Below are positions 1 through 11,042 of a stretch of DNA of 64,000 nucleotides, piece after piece. The notes under the pieces are model-generated. The model was given only the letters and a program-made list of their open reading frames with translations. It was not told the origin of the DNA and did not search any database. Source of the DNA: Tolypocladium sp. Sup5 PDA-1 (Eukaryota; Ascomycota; Sordariomycetes; Hypocreales; Ophiocordycipitaceae); assembly GCA_000750105.3 (NCBI GenBank), contig JPHH03000018.1:62001-126000 (forward strand), in the 5' to 3' direction. A program made the position numbers and the translations under genes. The first letter of the stretch is position 1. The number at the start of each line of letters is the position of its first letter.

Positions 1-643
1 ATGGCCCCGAACAGGCCCCGCTCGCTGGGCGGCGCGATCTCGCTAATGTACAGCGGCACGATGACCGTGGACGCGCCCGCCCCGAGGCCCGAGACGAGGC
101 GGCCCAGCGCCATGGCCCAGACGCTGCCGGCGAGGGCCTCCACGGCGGCGCCGACGACGTAGAAGAGCGCCGTGGCGCGCATCGCGGGGAGGCGGTCGCG
201 GCGGGAGGAGAAGGGCCCCGCGCACAGGGCGCCGGCGAGCCCGCCGAGGGTGAAGATGGACGAGACGGTGGCGAAGGCGGCCTCGTTCATGGGGATGCAG
301 TCGGGGAGGAGGCCGGTGGGGGGTCGGGGGCGCGACGAGGTGACCCATTCCGTGAGGCGGGCGACGGCCGAGATGGACTTTTTGCGGCAGGTGATGACAT
401 CCTGGGGGGCGTTGAGCTCAGCCTGGGCATGTTAGTCTGATGTACGACCGTGGTTGCTATGAGGGAAGCCATCGTCGATCGAAGCTGGGGGTGTTGTTGT
501 TGTTGATGTTGCGGGGGGGTCAGACCACGTGGACTTACAAGGTGGAAGCCAAACTGCAGCGAGCCGAGCGTGGCGATGGCGATGACGAGGATGAGGTAGA
601 CGGTGATGTCGCGGAGACACTGCCTCATGCCGCGGCCGGCCAT
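1..643 (-). CDS. MFS sugar transporter, N-terminal part, runs off the left edge
   Basis: This is the 5' part of a major facilitator sugar carrier of the plasma or vacuolar membrane, resembling the yeast Vps73/hexose-transporter group. Exon 1 (643-539) encodes a first membrane helix ending in GSLQFGFHL. A GTAAGT donor opens an intron (538-423) and exon 2 resumes at 422 with AELNAPQDVITC, a very typical start of the first external loop in this group. Exon 2 then shows FTLGGLAGAL (helix 2), SRRDRLPAMRA (the loop 2-3 basic motif), ALGRLVSGLGAGAS and VPLYISEIAPPSERG (the sugar-transporter PESPR-like segment after helix 4). It remains open at base 1, so about two thirds of the protein lies outside the window. 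The ATG at 643 is the only sensible start. The substrate cannot be told from this part. Confidence 0.88.
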
Positions 644-1045
644 GGTTGCGGCTCTGGTGATGGAGAGGGATGGATGTCGGTTCGGAGGTTGGTGGCTGGG
701 AGTTGGAGTTGAGATGGGGTGTTGGCGTTGGGGGTGTTGGAGTTGGGGCAGTGCAGCGCTTGATGTCTACCCTGGACCTCTGCTTCCGGCGACGTGCATG
801 GATTGAGATGTCATCCAAAGACGGCTAGCAGTTCATGGAATGGACTTTTACATGGAACCCATATTTCCCGTTCAATGCGGTGAACAGTCGTCAAAATATA
901 TCTCGTTTCTCGTCATTGTCTGCCCAGGGAGCCCACGAGTCTGACATGGACAACACCACTTACACGCCCAACCGTATGCACCAGAGCACGCCGTCGCCAC
1001 CCATACCCCCAAATCATTGCTTTTATATAACAAGTCGACATCCGC
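644..1045. promoter_or_regulatory. Intergenic: upstream region of the sugar transporter
   Basis: About 400 bp separate the start of the sugar transporter from the stop codon of the glutathione S-transferase gene, both on the minus strand. It must contain the transporter promoter and the transferase 3' end. I see no convincing gene or specific site in it. Confidence 0.5.
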
Positions 1046-1738
1046 CTACTTGGCCAGGTCCTTCAACACCCTGCGCCCCCTCACGCAGTCGTCCTCGTGG
1101 GACGGCTCCCGCTCCGTCTCACGGATGCCCTGCTCGATCCACGCCCCGACAGCACGGTGCTGCAGCAGCCGCTTCGCGTACTCCCCCGCCGGGCCCTCGA
1201 GCTCGAGGCCGTACGTCTCGCACCGCGACGCGACGGGCGCGTAGAAGGCGTCCACGGCGGTGAACTCGGCGCCCGCGAGGAACGGCCCGCCGAAGCGCCC
1301 CAGGCCGTCGTTGAAGAGCGCGCTCAGCCGCGCGAGGTCCCTGGCCAGGGCGGCGCCCGGCGCGCCCAGCTCGATGCGCAGCGCGACGTTCATGGAGCAC
1401 TCGTCGCGGATGCCGGCAAAGGACGAGTGCATCTCGGCGGCGGCGCAGCGGGCCCAGGCGCGGGCGGCCGGCGCGGCGGGCCACACGGCCGGGTGCCGCT
1501 CCGCGAGGTACTCGACGATGGCGAGCGAGTCCCAGACGACGGTGTCGGAGGCGGAGTGGTCGTGCAGGCAGGGGACCTTGGCCGTGGGCGAGAAGGCGGC
1601 AAAGGCGGGCTGGCTCTGGCCGGGCTTGAAGAGCTGCAGCTCCTCGGTGAAGGGGATGTCGAGGGCCGTGAGGAGGACCCAGGGCCGCATGGACCACGAC
1701 GAGTAGCGCTTGTTGCCGATGTAGAGCGAGTAGGCCAT
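1046..1738 (-). CDS. Glutathione S-transferase family protein
   Basis: A single-exon gene encoding 230 residues, the usual size of a cytosolic glutathione S-transferase, which conjugates glutathione to electrophiles or acts as an isomerase. The N-terminal thioredoxin-fold half begins MAYSLYIGNKRYSSWSMRPW; the S-S-W-S-M-R stretch is the place of the catalytic serine in zeta/maiA-like and related fungal and bacterial forms. AKVPCLHD contains the cis-proline of the glutathione site and DSLAIVEYLAERHP is the conserved helix carrying the gamma-glutamyl contact. The C-terminal half is helical with GRFGGPFLAGAEFTAVDAFY, the N-capping box that nucleates helix 6. The start at 1738 was chosen because the domain begins directly after it; an open frame upstream to about 1900 looks unrelated. 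The exact class and substrate are not predictable. Confidence 0.9.
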   Translation of the reverse strand: MAYSLYIGNKRYSSWSMRPWVLLTALDIPFTEELQLFKPGQSQPAFAAFSPTAKVPCLHDHSASDTVVWDSLAIVEYLAERHPAVWPAAPAARAWARCAAAEMHSSFAGIRDECSMNVALRIELGAPGAALARDLARLSALFNDGLGRFGGPFLAGAEFTAVDAFYAPVASRCETYGLELEGPAGEYAKRLLQHRAVGAWIEQGIRETEREPSHEDDCVRGRRVLKDLAK

Positions 1739-2733
1739 GGCGAGGGACGGATTGGACGAGGCTGATGTGAGGTCTGTGTAGTGATGCTGTGATGCTTCGT
1801 CTACGAAGTAATGGTGATGGACCCGAGTATACTGCTCTCGGCGGCCGGTGAAATATCTACATCTACGGCCTCGGTCTCTTATACCCCGTGCCGACCTCAC
1901 GGCTCGAGCAGGCTAGACAGAGCTAGGGCAGCCCCGATTTGCAAAAAGGCCAATTCGAGTTTGTAAGCAGCAAAGGCGCACCGCCTGAGTGGCCCGTCTC
2001 TGGCCGCGTCGGTGCCAGCCGCGCGCCCTCTCGTTGACGCCGGCGCGCAGCCACAGTGCTACCTCGAGACGGGGCGCTGGCCGTCGCGCCATGGCAGCTG
2101 CAGGATGGTAATTGAGCTGAGGCGATGCCAATCGTGTGAATTGGGACACATGGGAGGCCAAGAACGGTTTACCTGCTGTCAGAGGACTCAACTGTCAGCC
2201 TCCACACGCTGCGCCCACCGTCGTCGAATCACCGTCGCCGGTCCGGCCCTCGGCCTCGGGAATGTCCCGGGGTTCGTCCTCCGCTCCGCCGTGGGCCTCT
2301 TTTCTTCCTCCTTGCCAGGTTCCCACCACTCGCAGCCTGCCGTTATGGCTTGCCGTTATGCGCCATGCGAAAAGTACGAAGCAGTATTATTGTCGGGCCC
2401 CCGTGGAAACACTGAAAAATGGATGGATCCTGGCGCTTCTGCGCGTCAGCGTGACTCTGCATCTCTGGTCTGTGACTCCGACGTCGACGTTTTCACGACA
2501 CGCGGGAGGGCGTCGACTTCGGCTACTCGGTTACATGAGTTGACTCAACTACACCAGCGACGCTGCGAGCAAGCAAGTCATAAACAGGAAGATTGGAGGT
2601 TACAATGACTTGAGGAATACACACTGGCTCTCTGACACTCGACTCCGAAGAATCTGAGACTACAACAAGCATTGTCCAGATTCTCCGAGCAACTCCTCCG
2701 GATCGAATCCAGATAGTCCGGACAAACGTCGAC
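1739..2733. promoter_or_regulatory. Divergent intergenic region, GST / MFS carrier
   Basis: About 1 kb lies between the minus-strand transferase and the plus-strand MFS gene and must hold both promoters. A 198-codon open frame crosses it on the plus strand (2012-2608), but its sequence has no domain-like pattern and I regard it as chance. No tRNA or repeat was seen. Confidence 0.5.
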
Positions 2734-4094
2734 ATGGCCGCTCCTCAAGGTCCTCCCCGCGACATTCTGGACGAAGCCATGGTCGGGTCGCATCCGTCTA
2801 CACCCACCGTGGGAGACGACCTCCCGCCGCCGGTCAAGGCCCCCCCCGACGGCGGCCTCACGGCCTGGCTGCAGGTCCTCGCGGGCCACCTCGTCGTCTT
2901 CAACACGTGGGGCTACATCATCAGCTTCGGCATCTTCCAGCCCTACTACGCGCACACGCTGGGCCTCGAGCCCTCGGCGGTGGCCTGGATCGGCAGCATC
3001 CAGATCTGCCTCATCTTCCTCGTCGGCACCTTTTCCGGGCGCGCCTTCGACGCCGGGTACTACCGGGCGGCGCTCGTCGTCGGCTGCCTGCTGCAGCTCG
3101 TGGGCATCTTCACGACGAGCGTGGCGCGCACGTATTGGCAGCTGTTCCTCGCGCAGGGCCTGTGCCAGGGCCTCGGCTGCGGCGTCGTCTTCGCGCCCAC
3201 CGTGGCCAACCTGTCGACGTACTTTTCGCGGCGCCGCAGCATGGCCATCTCGCTGTCGGCGTGCGGCGGCGGCACGGGGGGCATGGTGTTCCCGCTGATG
3301 GCGCAGCAGCTGCTGCCGCGCATCGGCTTCGCGTGGACGGTGAGGGCCATGGGCCTGGTCGTGCTGGTGACGTCGGCGGTGATACTGGCCGTGGTGCGGA
3401 CGAGGCTGCCGCCGCGGCGGGCCGGGCCGGTGGTGGAGCTGGCGGCGTTCCGGGAGACGACGTATCTGCTGTTTGCCGTCAGCATGTTCTTTACGCTGTG
3501 GGCGGCGTACTTTGCCTACTACTATGTAAGCCGTGCCCCCCCCTTTCTCTGTCCCCGAGGTCTTGTCCTGACTGTCCAATGCAGGCCCGCGCGTACGCCC
3601 TCGACATGCTCGCGGGCTCCCAGTCCACCTCCTTCACGATGCTGCTCGTCATCAACGCCGTCGGCATCCCCGGCCGCCTCGTGCCGGCCTTGCTCGCGGA
3701 CCGCTACTTCGGCGCCGTCAGCACCTTCATCCCCATCATCTTCGCGGCCGCGGCGTGCATCTTCGCCTGGGCGGGCGTGCGCTCCATCGCCGGCGACTAC
3801 GTGTGGGTGTGCTTCTACGGCTTCTTCGGCGCCGCCATCCAGGGCATGTTCCCGTCGACGCTCGCGGGGCTGACGACGGACCTGAGCAAGAACGGCACGC
3901 GCATCGGCATGATCTTCACCATTGTGAGCGTCGCGGCGCTGACGGGGCCGCCGCTCGCGGGCAGGCTGATTGAGGCTGGGGGAGGGAGGTATCTGGCCGC
4001 GCAGATGTGGGGGGGCGCGTGCTTGATATTGGGCGGGCTGCTGCTCGTTGCGGCGCGGTGGGCGAGCCTGCCGAGGGGTTCGGAGAAGCAATAG
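2734..4094 (+). CDS. MFS transporter, monocarboxylate (MCT) type
   Basis: Two exons (2734-3525 and 3585-4094, intron GTAAGC...GCAG of 59 nt) encode 433 residues, the usual length of fungal MCT-like carriers (major facilitator superfamily 16-like). After a hydrophilic N-terminus comes the signature PPDGGLTAWLQVLAGHLVVF, the conserved [D/P]GG[Y/W/L] start of helix 1 in this family, then WGYIISFGIFQPYY. Further landmarks are SAVAWIGSIQ, the loop with SRRRSMAISLSACGGGTGG between helices 4 and 5, and, after the intron, NAVGIPGRLVPALLADRYFG at the start of the second six-helix bundle. Such carriers move monocarboxylates or, in clusters, small metabolites; the substrate here is unknown. Its neighbours are unrelated housekeeping genes, which argues against a cluster role. 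Confidence 0.92.
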
Positions 4095-4440
4095 CATATA
4101 GAGCATCAGGTACGGTACGGACTATAGACGTATATAACAGGTGTAGTCGAGTGGCCTTTTGTGCTTCGCCCAAACTGCAGCTTGGACGTCTTGTTATTGG
4201 GGTGCACATCTGGCCTCCAGAGCATGAGGCCACGTGTTCCTCGTAATTACAAGGCGACATGGTATACACTTCAAGTTATTATTTGCGTTGAAGTGTTGGC
4301 TGCGTTCATGCTCATTGCTGTGTAAGTTGGTGGTGAGGAGTCAGGACCCAGCCCCACACGTGCTCTCCCATCCAGATCTGGAAATCTTCAACTCCAACTT
4401 CAACCACCCAAGCCACCACCCCCAACCACTTCTGTCGAGC
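4095..4440. promoter_or_regulatory. Intergenic region upstream of mitochondrial release factor
   Basis: About 350 bp separate two plus-strand genes. No ORF with a recognisable product is present. It contains the MFS 3' end and the promoter of the release factor gene. Confidence 0.45.
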
Positions 4441-5800
4441 ATGCTCGCGGCCCCATGGATCTGCCGCAGCTGCGCCAGGGCGCTCCGTATCCCCCCCCAG
4501 CGCCAGCTCGCCCGCTTCGCCTCCAATGGTACGCTGAACCGCTGCTTCAAACCCCGTCGTCGTTCCCCCAGCTCACCGTCCAGATGCGCCCTCATCCTCC
4601 TCGTCCCTCGCGCCGAGCCTCCTCCGGCGCGCGCGCTCCCTCGCCGCCGAGCACGACGCCCTCCAGACGACGCTCAACGCCGCCTTCGACGCCACCAAGG
4701 CGAGGCGCGTGGGCGAGCTGCGCCGCGTGGCCACCGCCCTCGAGGACTGGGACGCGGCGCGCAGCTCCATCGCCGAGCTCGCCGCCATGGCCGCCGACCC
4801 GGAGCAGGACCCGGACCTCGCGTCCATTGCGCGCGACGAGCTCGACACGGAAACGGCCAAGCTGGACGCGCTCGGGAAGACGCTCTCGGCCAGCCTCACG
4901 CCGCCGCACCCCTTCGCCGACCTGCCCTGCATGATCGAGTTCCGCCCGGGCCCCGGCGGGCTCGAGGGCCGCTACTTCACCGACAGCCTGTTCAAGATGT
5001 ACCGGGCGCTGTGCGCGCGCCGGGGCTACCGCGCCGCCGTGCTCAAGTACGAGCTCGCCGACGCGGCGGGCGACCAGTCGAGCGCCGCGGGGGAGAGCCC
5101 GCTGCAGGAGGCGGTGCTCGAGGTGCAGGACGCCGGCGCGTACGACGTGTTCCGCAGCGAGGCGGGCATGCACCGCGTGCAGCGCATCCCGAGCACCGAG
5201 AGCAAGGGCCGCGTGCACACGAGCGCCGTCGCCGTGTGGGTGCTGCCGTCGTTCCCCGACAGCGCCTCCGGCGGCGGTGAGATGGACGTCGACGACCCCG
5301 AGAGCGACTTCTACGTCGACCCGGCCGAGGTCAAGATCGAGACGATGCGCGCGCGCGGCGCCGGCGGCCAGCACGTCAACAAGACCGAGTCGGCCATCCG
5401 CATGACGCACGCCCCCAGCGGCACCGTCGTCTCCATGCAGGACCACCGCTCGCAGGCGCGCAACCGCGAGGCCGAGTGGAAGGTGCTGCGCTCGCGCATC
5501 GCCAGCCAGCGCGTCGAGCGGCGCGAGGAGGAGGCGGCCCGCCTGCGCAGCAGCGTCCTCGGCCGCGGCCAGATCACGCGCGGCGACAAGATGCGCACCT
5601 ACAACTACAACCAGGACCGCTGCACCGACCACCGCGCCGGGCTCGACGTGCACAACCTGCCCGACGTGCTGGGCGGCGGGGAGACGCTGGACCGCGTCAT
5701 GGGCGCCGCGCGGGAGTGGCTCGTGGCGAGGGAGGTGGAGGGCGTGGTGGCCGAGGAGGAGGCCAGGCTCGGCGGCAGCAATGGGAAGAAGAGCCCGTGA
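4441..5800 (+). CDS. Mitochondrial peptide chain release factor 1 (mRF1)
   Basis: This class I release factor reads UAA/UAG on mitochondrial ribosomes and hydrolyses peptidyl-tRNA. Exon 1 (4441-4528) encodes MLAAPWICRSCARALRIPPQ..., a basic presequence without acidic residues, consistent with mitochondrial import. The intron (GTACGC...CCAG, 4529-4583) joins in phase to exon 2 (4584-5800); an alternative acceptor 12 nt upstream would add four residues. The mature protein has the helical N-terminal domain, the PCRF domain with EFRPGPGGLEGRYFTDSLFKM (bacterial EIRAGTGG...), MHRVQRIPSTESKGRVHTS, and the catalytic loop RGAGGQHVNKTESAIRMTH containing the GGQ tripeptide, followed by the basic QDHRSQARNREAEWKVLRSR and the SDRIRTYN-equivalent GDKMRTYNYNQDRCTDHR. 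Length 434 residues, normal for fungal mRF1. The start at 4441 was chosen because it opens the presequence; the upstream frame has no ATG. Confidence 0.95.
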
Positions 5801-6090
5801 GGAAGACAGTCATGCTTCTGTTGTAGACGGCGCCGATGTCCGAGGCCGTCGAATGTATAATACAGTGTGGTATAGGTGGTTATAGTGTACATCATCCCGG
5901 GACGGGAAGCGATGGATGGCATGCCCGTCTTTTCCGTCGAAATTTCCCAGCAAATGCTCCCTTCCTTGCGGCCGCAAAAAATCAACGGCAAATGTGCCGT
6001 CCGCCCGTGATGCCGTGCGCGTAGAGGTATATAAACAAAAGGCGCCCTGCCCATCCCCAACTCCCATGAATAACACCCGCCCAAGAAAGG

Positions 6091-7589
6091 TCACATCAAC
6101 CCCCCCAACACCACCTTGCCGATGCTCGCCACCTCCGTCTTGACGTGGCTGCGGCTGTGGTCCTCAAACTCCTTGACGACGCCCTGGACGATGATCTTGC
6201 GCAGCTTGGCGTCGGCCTTGTTGAAGAGCTCGGCGACGGGGGCGGAGCACTCGCGCGGGGTGGGCACGAGGGCGAGGAAGCGCGTGTAGCAGTCGATGAG
6301 GACGTCGCACAGCGTGGCAAACGTCTCGAAGAAGTCGGGCTCAAAGGGCAGCGAGGGCGTGAGCAGGTACGTGTACTCCTCGCCGGGGAGGAGGTCCGAC
6401 TCGGCGGCGGCAAAGTTCATGACGGACGGCGCGCTGGCGGCGCCGGGGCCGCCGGGGCCGCCGCCGGCAGAGGTAAAGGCCTGCGACGAGTCGTCGGTGA
6501 TGTCGGCGGCAGAGGTCGAGCGCCGCGACTTGCCGCCCGGGCGGCGGAACATGTTGGGCAGGCGGGCGCGGGTCAGCGAGGCCGACGAGGACGAGTCGCC
6601 GTGCAGCTGCTGGAAGGAGTCGAACTCGGAGAGCAGGGCGTTGAGGCAGCGCAGGAACTCGAGGGCCGAGGCGGAGTAGAGGTCGTTGATGGTGGGGATG
6701 GAGAGGCCGAGGAGCAGGTAGTTGGTGGCCTTGCGGGCGAGCTTGCGCGGGTCGAAGCAGGGCATGCGGGCGAGGTCGGGCTTGTCGAAGAGGTACGTGT
6801 TGAACCAGTAGACGCGGCCCTCGTGGCTGCGAGCTCGTCAGTACACGGGTTCTTTCACGGACGGGGTACATCTGGGACGCACGCCTTGCGCAGGTAGTCG
6901 AGCGTCGAGATGCGCTTGGTGGCCACGTCGGTAATCTGCTGGTGGATGACGCTCGCCTCGCTGGGCTGCCAGATGGACGAGCCGCCGAAGCCCGGGCCGG
7001 TGCCCACGGGGGTCGGAGGGGGCATCATGAAGCCGCCGCCGGTGGCCACGGTGGTCGTCGACAGCCCCGTCGGGGTGCGACTGAGCATGCCGAAGCCACC
7101 ACCACCACCACCGCCACCTCCACCTCCTCCTCCAATCTCGGGGCTCACGGGGCTGCGGCCGAGGCCTCCGTCGCGGCTCTGGACCTTGGCCGCGACGGGC
7201 AGCGCGTAGTCGGGCAGCGCGGGCGGCGCGGTCGCGTCGGTGACGATGGTGTTGGACGACGAGGGCCCGGCCGACGTGGTGGACGAGCCGCGGCGGCGCG
7301 TCGAGGCGCCCGACAGCGAGGCGGCCTTGCGCGAGAAGGACGACTTGCGCGGTTCTTTATGCGTCGGGGGGAACGGCAGGGCTCCGGCGCTCGAGGACAG
7401 GGTCGATCCGGGCACCGGCGGGGGCGGCGACCGCGGCGGCAGGTGGTGATGCTGGTGCAGCGGATCGACGCTGATGCTGCCGTCGCGTGTCGTCGGGCGC
7501 GAGGTGGAAGCCGAAGAGGAGAAGACGGACGCGCCGAGCAGCGACGGGAAGGTCGACGCGGTCGACGAGGTGGGCGTCGACTTCTGCAT
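6091..7589 (-). CDS. Conserved fungal protein of unknown function, low-complexity N-terminus
   Basis: Two exons (7589-6883 and 6826-6091) with a GTGCGT...GCAG intron encode about 480 residues. The first half is Ser/Pro/Thr-rich and disordered, with an uninterrupted run of 13 glycines encoded by the imperfect GGT/GGA repeat near 7096-7133. The second half is ordered and begins VIHQQITDVATKRISTLDYL, continues across the intron as KAHEGRVYWFNTYLF, and shows LARKATNYLLLGLSIPTIND and EPDFFETFATLCDVLIDCYT. It ends with VVKEFEDHSRSHVKTEVASI. I recognise this as a conserved fungal architecture but cannot assign a function. There is no signal peptide or clear membrane span. The ATG at 7589 was preferred over an upstream in-frame extension because the latter looks like 5' UTR. 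It faces the release factor gene tail to tail with about 290 bp between them. Confidence 0.8.
7096..7133. repeat. Triplet microsatellite encoding a polyglycine tract
   Basis: An imperfect CCA/CCG/CCT triplet run lies inside the coding region and specifies 13 consecutive glycines on the minus strand. Such tracts vary in length between strains. Confidence 0.85.
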
Positions 7590-8822
7590 GGCTGCTGCTG
7601 CTGCTCGACACGGCGCTGCAGCCCGGCAGTCGGAGAGCTGAGCTGGCCTCGGAGCAGGGCGCCGTATCCAGGCACCGCGGGCGGGCAGCTGGGCTGGCTG
7701 GCGCGCGCTGGCGTCGGCCGACGATGCCGCTTCAGGCGTCGGTTCGATGGAGGACGGACGGACGGGCTGCAAGCGAGCGGCTAGTTGGGACGGCGGGCTG
7801 GATGGGGGAGATTGGCGAGCGCGGAACTGAAGTCGAGTGAACACGAGAGACGGAAGAGGGGCATGGAGAATCGGAGGCACGGAACCAGCGTGGGCGACAG
7901 ACGTACTGTAAAGACGTAAAAGAGGGATCGACGCAGGCTGGTGGGCGGACGGTGAGGGTTATTATGTAGGAGTGAGGTAGGTAGCCTGAGGAGGGAAGGG
8001 GAAGGGGATGCAAGAAACAGACGAAGCCATCGTCACAGGGGCGGCCATCGTCACAGGGGCGCAGCCAAGCCGGCGACAAACACCCCAAGCCGGCGACAAA
8101 CACCCCATCCCGTCCAATCCAATCCATGTCCGCCCACGCATTGAGCCGCCGTCCAAGACGACATTCCCAGCCCGCCCGCGGCAATCGAACGCATAAGCGC
8201 GACCCGCAGCCCGATCCAGGGTTCTGCACGCCGCGCTCCGCCCCCGGGTTGTGGTGGTGCGACCGGCGCTGGTGCTCCGTGTTATGTGTTACGCACTCCG
8301 TGAACAGACGGGGGCAGTGAATATTATGCCAAACGGCCAAGGAGGAGCTTCGCAAGGCTGCCCCTGGTTTCAGGTGCAGACTGTCTTTTGAACTTCTTTC
8401 CTGGCTCTGGTACACGGATCCGCGTATTCAACTACGAGTATATGGGGGCTTGGGGAAGTGGTTGATGGTCACTTCGGAGGTCAACGCTGAACAGAGGCAA
8501 TGCTGCGATGTAGTCTGCATGACAATGTACTATCCCTTGGGGCCATGTCAGTTTGAGTTTCTATTGAGCTTTACTATTTGCACACACGTACATCTCCATG
8601 CACTTACTGGCTGGTCGATCCCGAGTACTTTTTCCATGCCCTCCGTTCTCTCTATTCCCTCTGCTCCCTCTCTGTTGCCTCTGTTGCCTCTGCTGCCTCA
8701 CTAAAGGTGGGCCTACGGCGAGTGCAAATAGAGATATACGTGTGTGCAAATAACAAGACTCTTCTATATTAGATCAACCACCAGCCGTGGCATGGCCACT
8801 CTCGTACACGCCATGGACGTCC
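7590..8822. promoter_or_regulatory. Intergenic region with two short direct repeats
   Basis: About 1.2 kb lies between the start of the unknown gene and the stop of the mutase-fold gene, both on the minus strand. It contains two adjacent tandem duplications: an 18-mer at 8026-8061 (GCCATCGTCACAGGGGCG twice) and a 20-mer at 8067-8106 (AAGCCGGCGACAAACACCCC twice). A pyrimidine-rich Ser/Leu-type microsatellite follows near 8640-8700. No gene is supported. Confidence 0.6.
8026..8106. repeat. Two consecutive tandem duplications (2 x 18 bp, 2 x 20 bp)
   Basis: The sequence GCCATCGTCACAGGGGCG occurs twice head to tail (8026-8061). Five bases later AAGCCGGCGACAAACACCCC occurs twice (8067-8106). Both are exact, which points to recent slippage or duplication in the 5' region of the unknown gene. 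Confidence 0.85.
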
Positions 8823-10077
8823 TCATGCCGGCGACCGCCCTTCTACCTGCAACACCAGCACCGGCGTCGCCGTCGCCAGCGTACTAGACGAGCACACGCA
8901 CCCCGTGCCCGCCACGCTCGTCACCGGCGGCGCATCGCACGTCGCCTCGGGCGTGAACCCCGCGGCCGTGGTCGTAGGCTGCGGCGTCTTGCCCACGACC
9001 TCGGCGCGCACCAGCACGGGGATGATCTGCCCCGTCGAGAGGCCGAACTCGCGGTGGCCCAGCACGGCCAGCAGCGCGCGGATCTCGCCCGAGTGGCTCG
9101 TCACGCTGAGCCACGTGCCGTCGTCGTGCGCGAAGACGTCGTCCAGGACGGCCTTGCTGCGCGCGAGCTCGTGCGCGTCCGTCTCGCCCTCGCCGCGGTC
9201 GCCGCGCCACAGCTCGTCCTCCTCGGTGAAGCCAGCCTCGAGGGCGAAGTTGGGCGCGAAGGCGCGGATGTGCGACCTGGTCGAGCGGCGGTCGCAGGTG
9301 TGGATGCTGATGCCCTCGCGGAAGAGCTCCTTGATGGTCGGCGCAAAGGGCCGCGAGGGGGGGAAGTCGAGGCCCGCTGCAAAGGTCGTGTTGGCCGTCT
9401 GGATGCAGCGCGAGAGCGGGGAGCTATAGTACGAGTCGAAGTAAGGCATGCCCTGCTGCTCGAAGCGCGTCTTGAAGTAGGCGTTTGCCTTTTGGGCTTC
9501 CTGGACGCCCTGTGGGGTGAGCAGGGCGTCGGCCCATACGGCGGTGCCGTTGCCGTCGAGCTCAGCCCAGTAGCACTGCCCAGACTCTGTATCAGCGACG
9601 GTTGACTATACGCAGGAGTCAAGGAGGCTCACGTTCCACGCCGGGGTGCCGTAGAAGCTCTCCGCGGCGTTGTGCCAGCCCTGGCCGTGGCGGCCCATGA
9701 CGAGCACCTTGTACCGCACGCTCTCGCTCCGGTGGCAGCGGGTGTTGAGGTAGGCGACCCAGCGCGCGAACCGCTGCCACTGCGTCTTGGAGCTGTGGGC
9801 GTCGAAGCTGCGGTCGGTGGGATACGTGCGGTTCAGGAGGCCAAAGTTTTGCGCGGCCTGAGACGTCAGTCAGCGCGGTTCGCGAAGGAGCAGCACCGTA
9901 TCTCAGAGATGAAGGGAGGGGGCGCACGTAGTCAAAGGTCGTGGGATTCGTGTCCGGCTCGTCCTGGAGAAAGTATCCCCGGACGGTCGAGTACCGGATC
10001 TCGTTGCCTTCGGCCTCGGGCCAGCGGGCGAGGGCCGTGGACGCGAGGCCCAGCAGGATGGGCAGCGAGAGCTTCAT
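8823..10077 (-). CDS. Secreted histidine phosphatase / phosphoglycerate-mutase-fold protein
   Basis: Three exons (10077-9928, 9857-9633, 9575-8823), all joined in phase 0, encode 375 residues. The N-terminus MKLSLPILLGLASTALA is a classical signal peptide. The catalytic RHG motif of the histidine phosphatase fold is present as VLVMGRHGQGWHNAA; the second arginine region is YYSSPLSRCIQTANTTF, and the late histidine is in SVTSHSGEIRALL. This matches the fungal PMU1-like branch of the phosphoglycerate mutase family, whose substrates are mostly unknown phosphate esters. The insert between RHG and the LTPQGVQEAQ segment is usual for this branch. The C-terminus ends in a Thr/Ala-rich tail. Secretion or vacuolar entry is inferred from the signal peptide. 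It is followed upstream by an intergenic region with no partner gene. Confidence 0.9.
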
Positions 10078-11042
10078 GCTGGGCGCGATGGTGGTGTTGA
10101 CGGGAGAGTCGAGGTGCACACTCAAAAACGGATGCGATCCCAGATGGGCATCGTCAGTTTAAGAGCAAAGCAAGTTCGTCACCGAGGATCCGGAGCCCGG
10201 CCGGATTTAGCCTGCTAGTCCAGCGATAGCTCGACGTTGCCAGCGCTGAAATAGATGCCTTGCGCTGGGAATGGGGGGGAGCGAACCGCCGCTGCACATG
10301 CTGCGCCAATGGATGCGCAACGTGGCGATGCGGCTTCGACGTGAGAGGCTGCGGGTGGCGCAACGTCCAAGGCCCTGGATGAGGAGAAGCACCGAGTTGG
10401 TGGAATAACATGCCGTGGCCGCGCTTCTCGTAGTTGAACTGCTACTTGTAGTCCGCGCTCCGTCGATGGACTTGATGAGGTTCGAAATGCGATATTCGTT
10501 TGTCGCGGACTCGAGAGTTCCGTGCACGTGGCTGCCATTCCAGGTGCCTGAGGAATGAACCCTTGGGTCGCAACCAACTCTGCCCGCTGGCGGCTCGTCG
10601 GCTACCCTGCATCACACGGAACAAGAGGCAGTTCCATTGTTGGAGACGCCAAGGGCCAAGCCGATCCGCCGTCAAGTGTGAGCAGTGATTTGAATAGTGA
10701 ACAGTGAACAGTGAACAGTGAAAGCGGCCCGTGATTAACAGAGTTCGAAGCTGTCCTGTGATGGAATGACGCAGTGGCCCCAGCGCCCGCCAATGCGTGA
10801 CTGCCAATTGGTTGGGGCAACTAGGCCAGGAACCACCAAATTAGCAACATCCGGAATAATTAACGTACCTTGGCATCGACATCAGACAAACTCACATGTG
10901 ATTTAGAGATACGGATACAGAGAGCTCATCCATGTCTAGCGAACAGTAAAGACGTCTTCGACTGTAGCATTCTGCAGCCCACACCCACCAGCAACGGACA
11001 GGCATACTCAACAACGCCTGCACGCGCCAATAAACCGCCGCC
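10078..11042. promoter_or_regulatory. Divergent intergenic region with a heptamer repeat
   Basis: Nearly 1 kb separates the mutase-fold gene (minus) from the cytidylyltransferase gene (plus). GTGAACA is repeated three times plus a partial unit at 10697-10722. No coding sequence was recognised; the frames here are short and without pattern. Confidence 0.55.
10697..10722. repeat. Heptamer tandem repeat (GTGAACA)n
   Basis: Three full copies and one partial copy of GTGAACA in direct order, in an intergenic region. Confidence 0.8.

Noticed and set aside
2012..2608. 198-codon plus-strand open frame in the GST/MFS intergenic region
   Set aside because: Low pattern content, Cys/Arg/Ser-rich and lying in a promoter region; no support as a gene.
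2578..3579. Long minus-strand open frame opposite the MFS carrier
   Set aside because: It is the mirror of a GC-rich coding exon, strongly Arg/Ala/Glu/Gly-biased and without any domain pattern. The same holds for the frames opposite the release factor (4592-5653), cytidylyltransferase (11240-12190), aminotransferase (13930-14853), GGT (19730-20488) and monooxygenase (50001-51236) genes.
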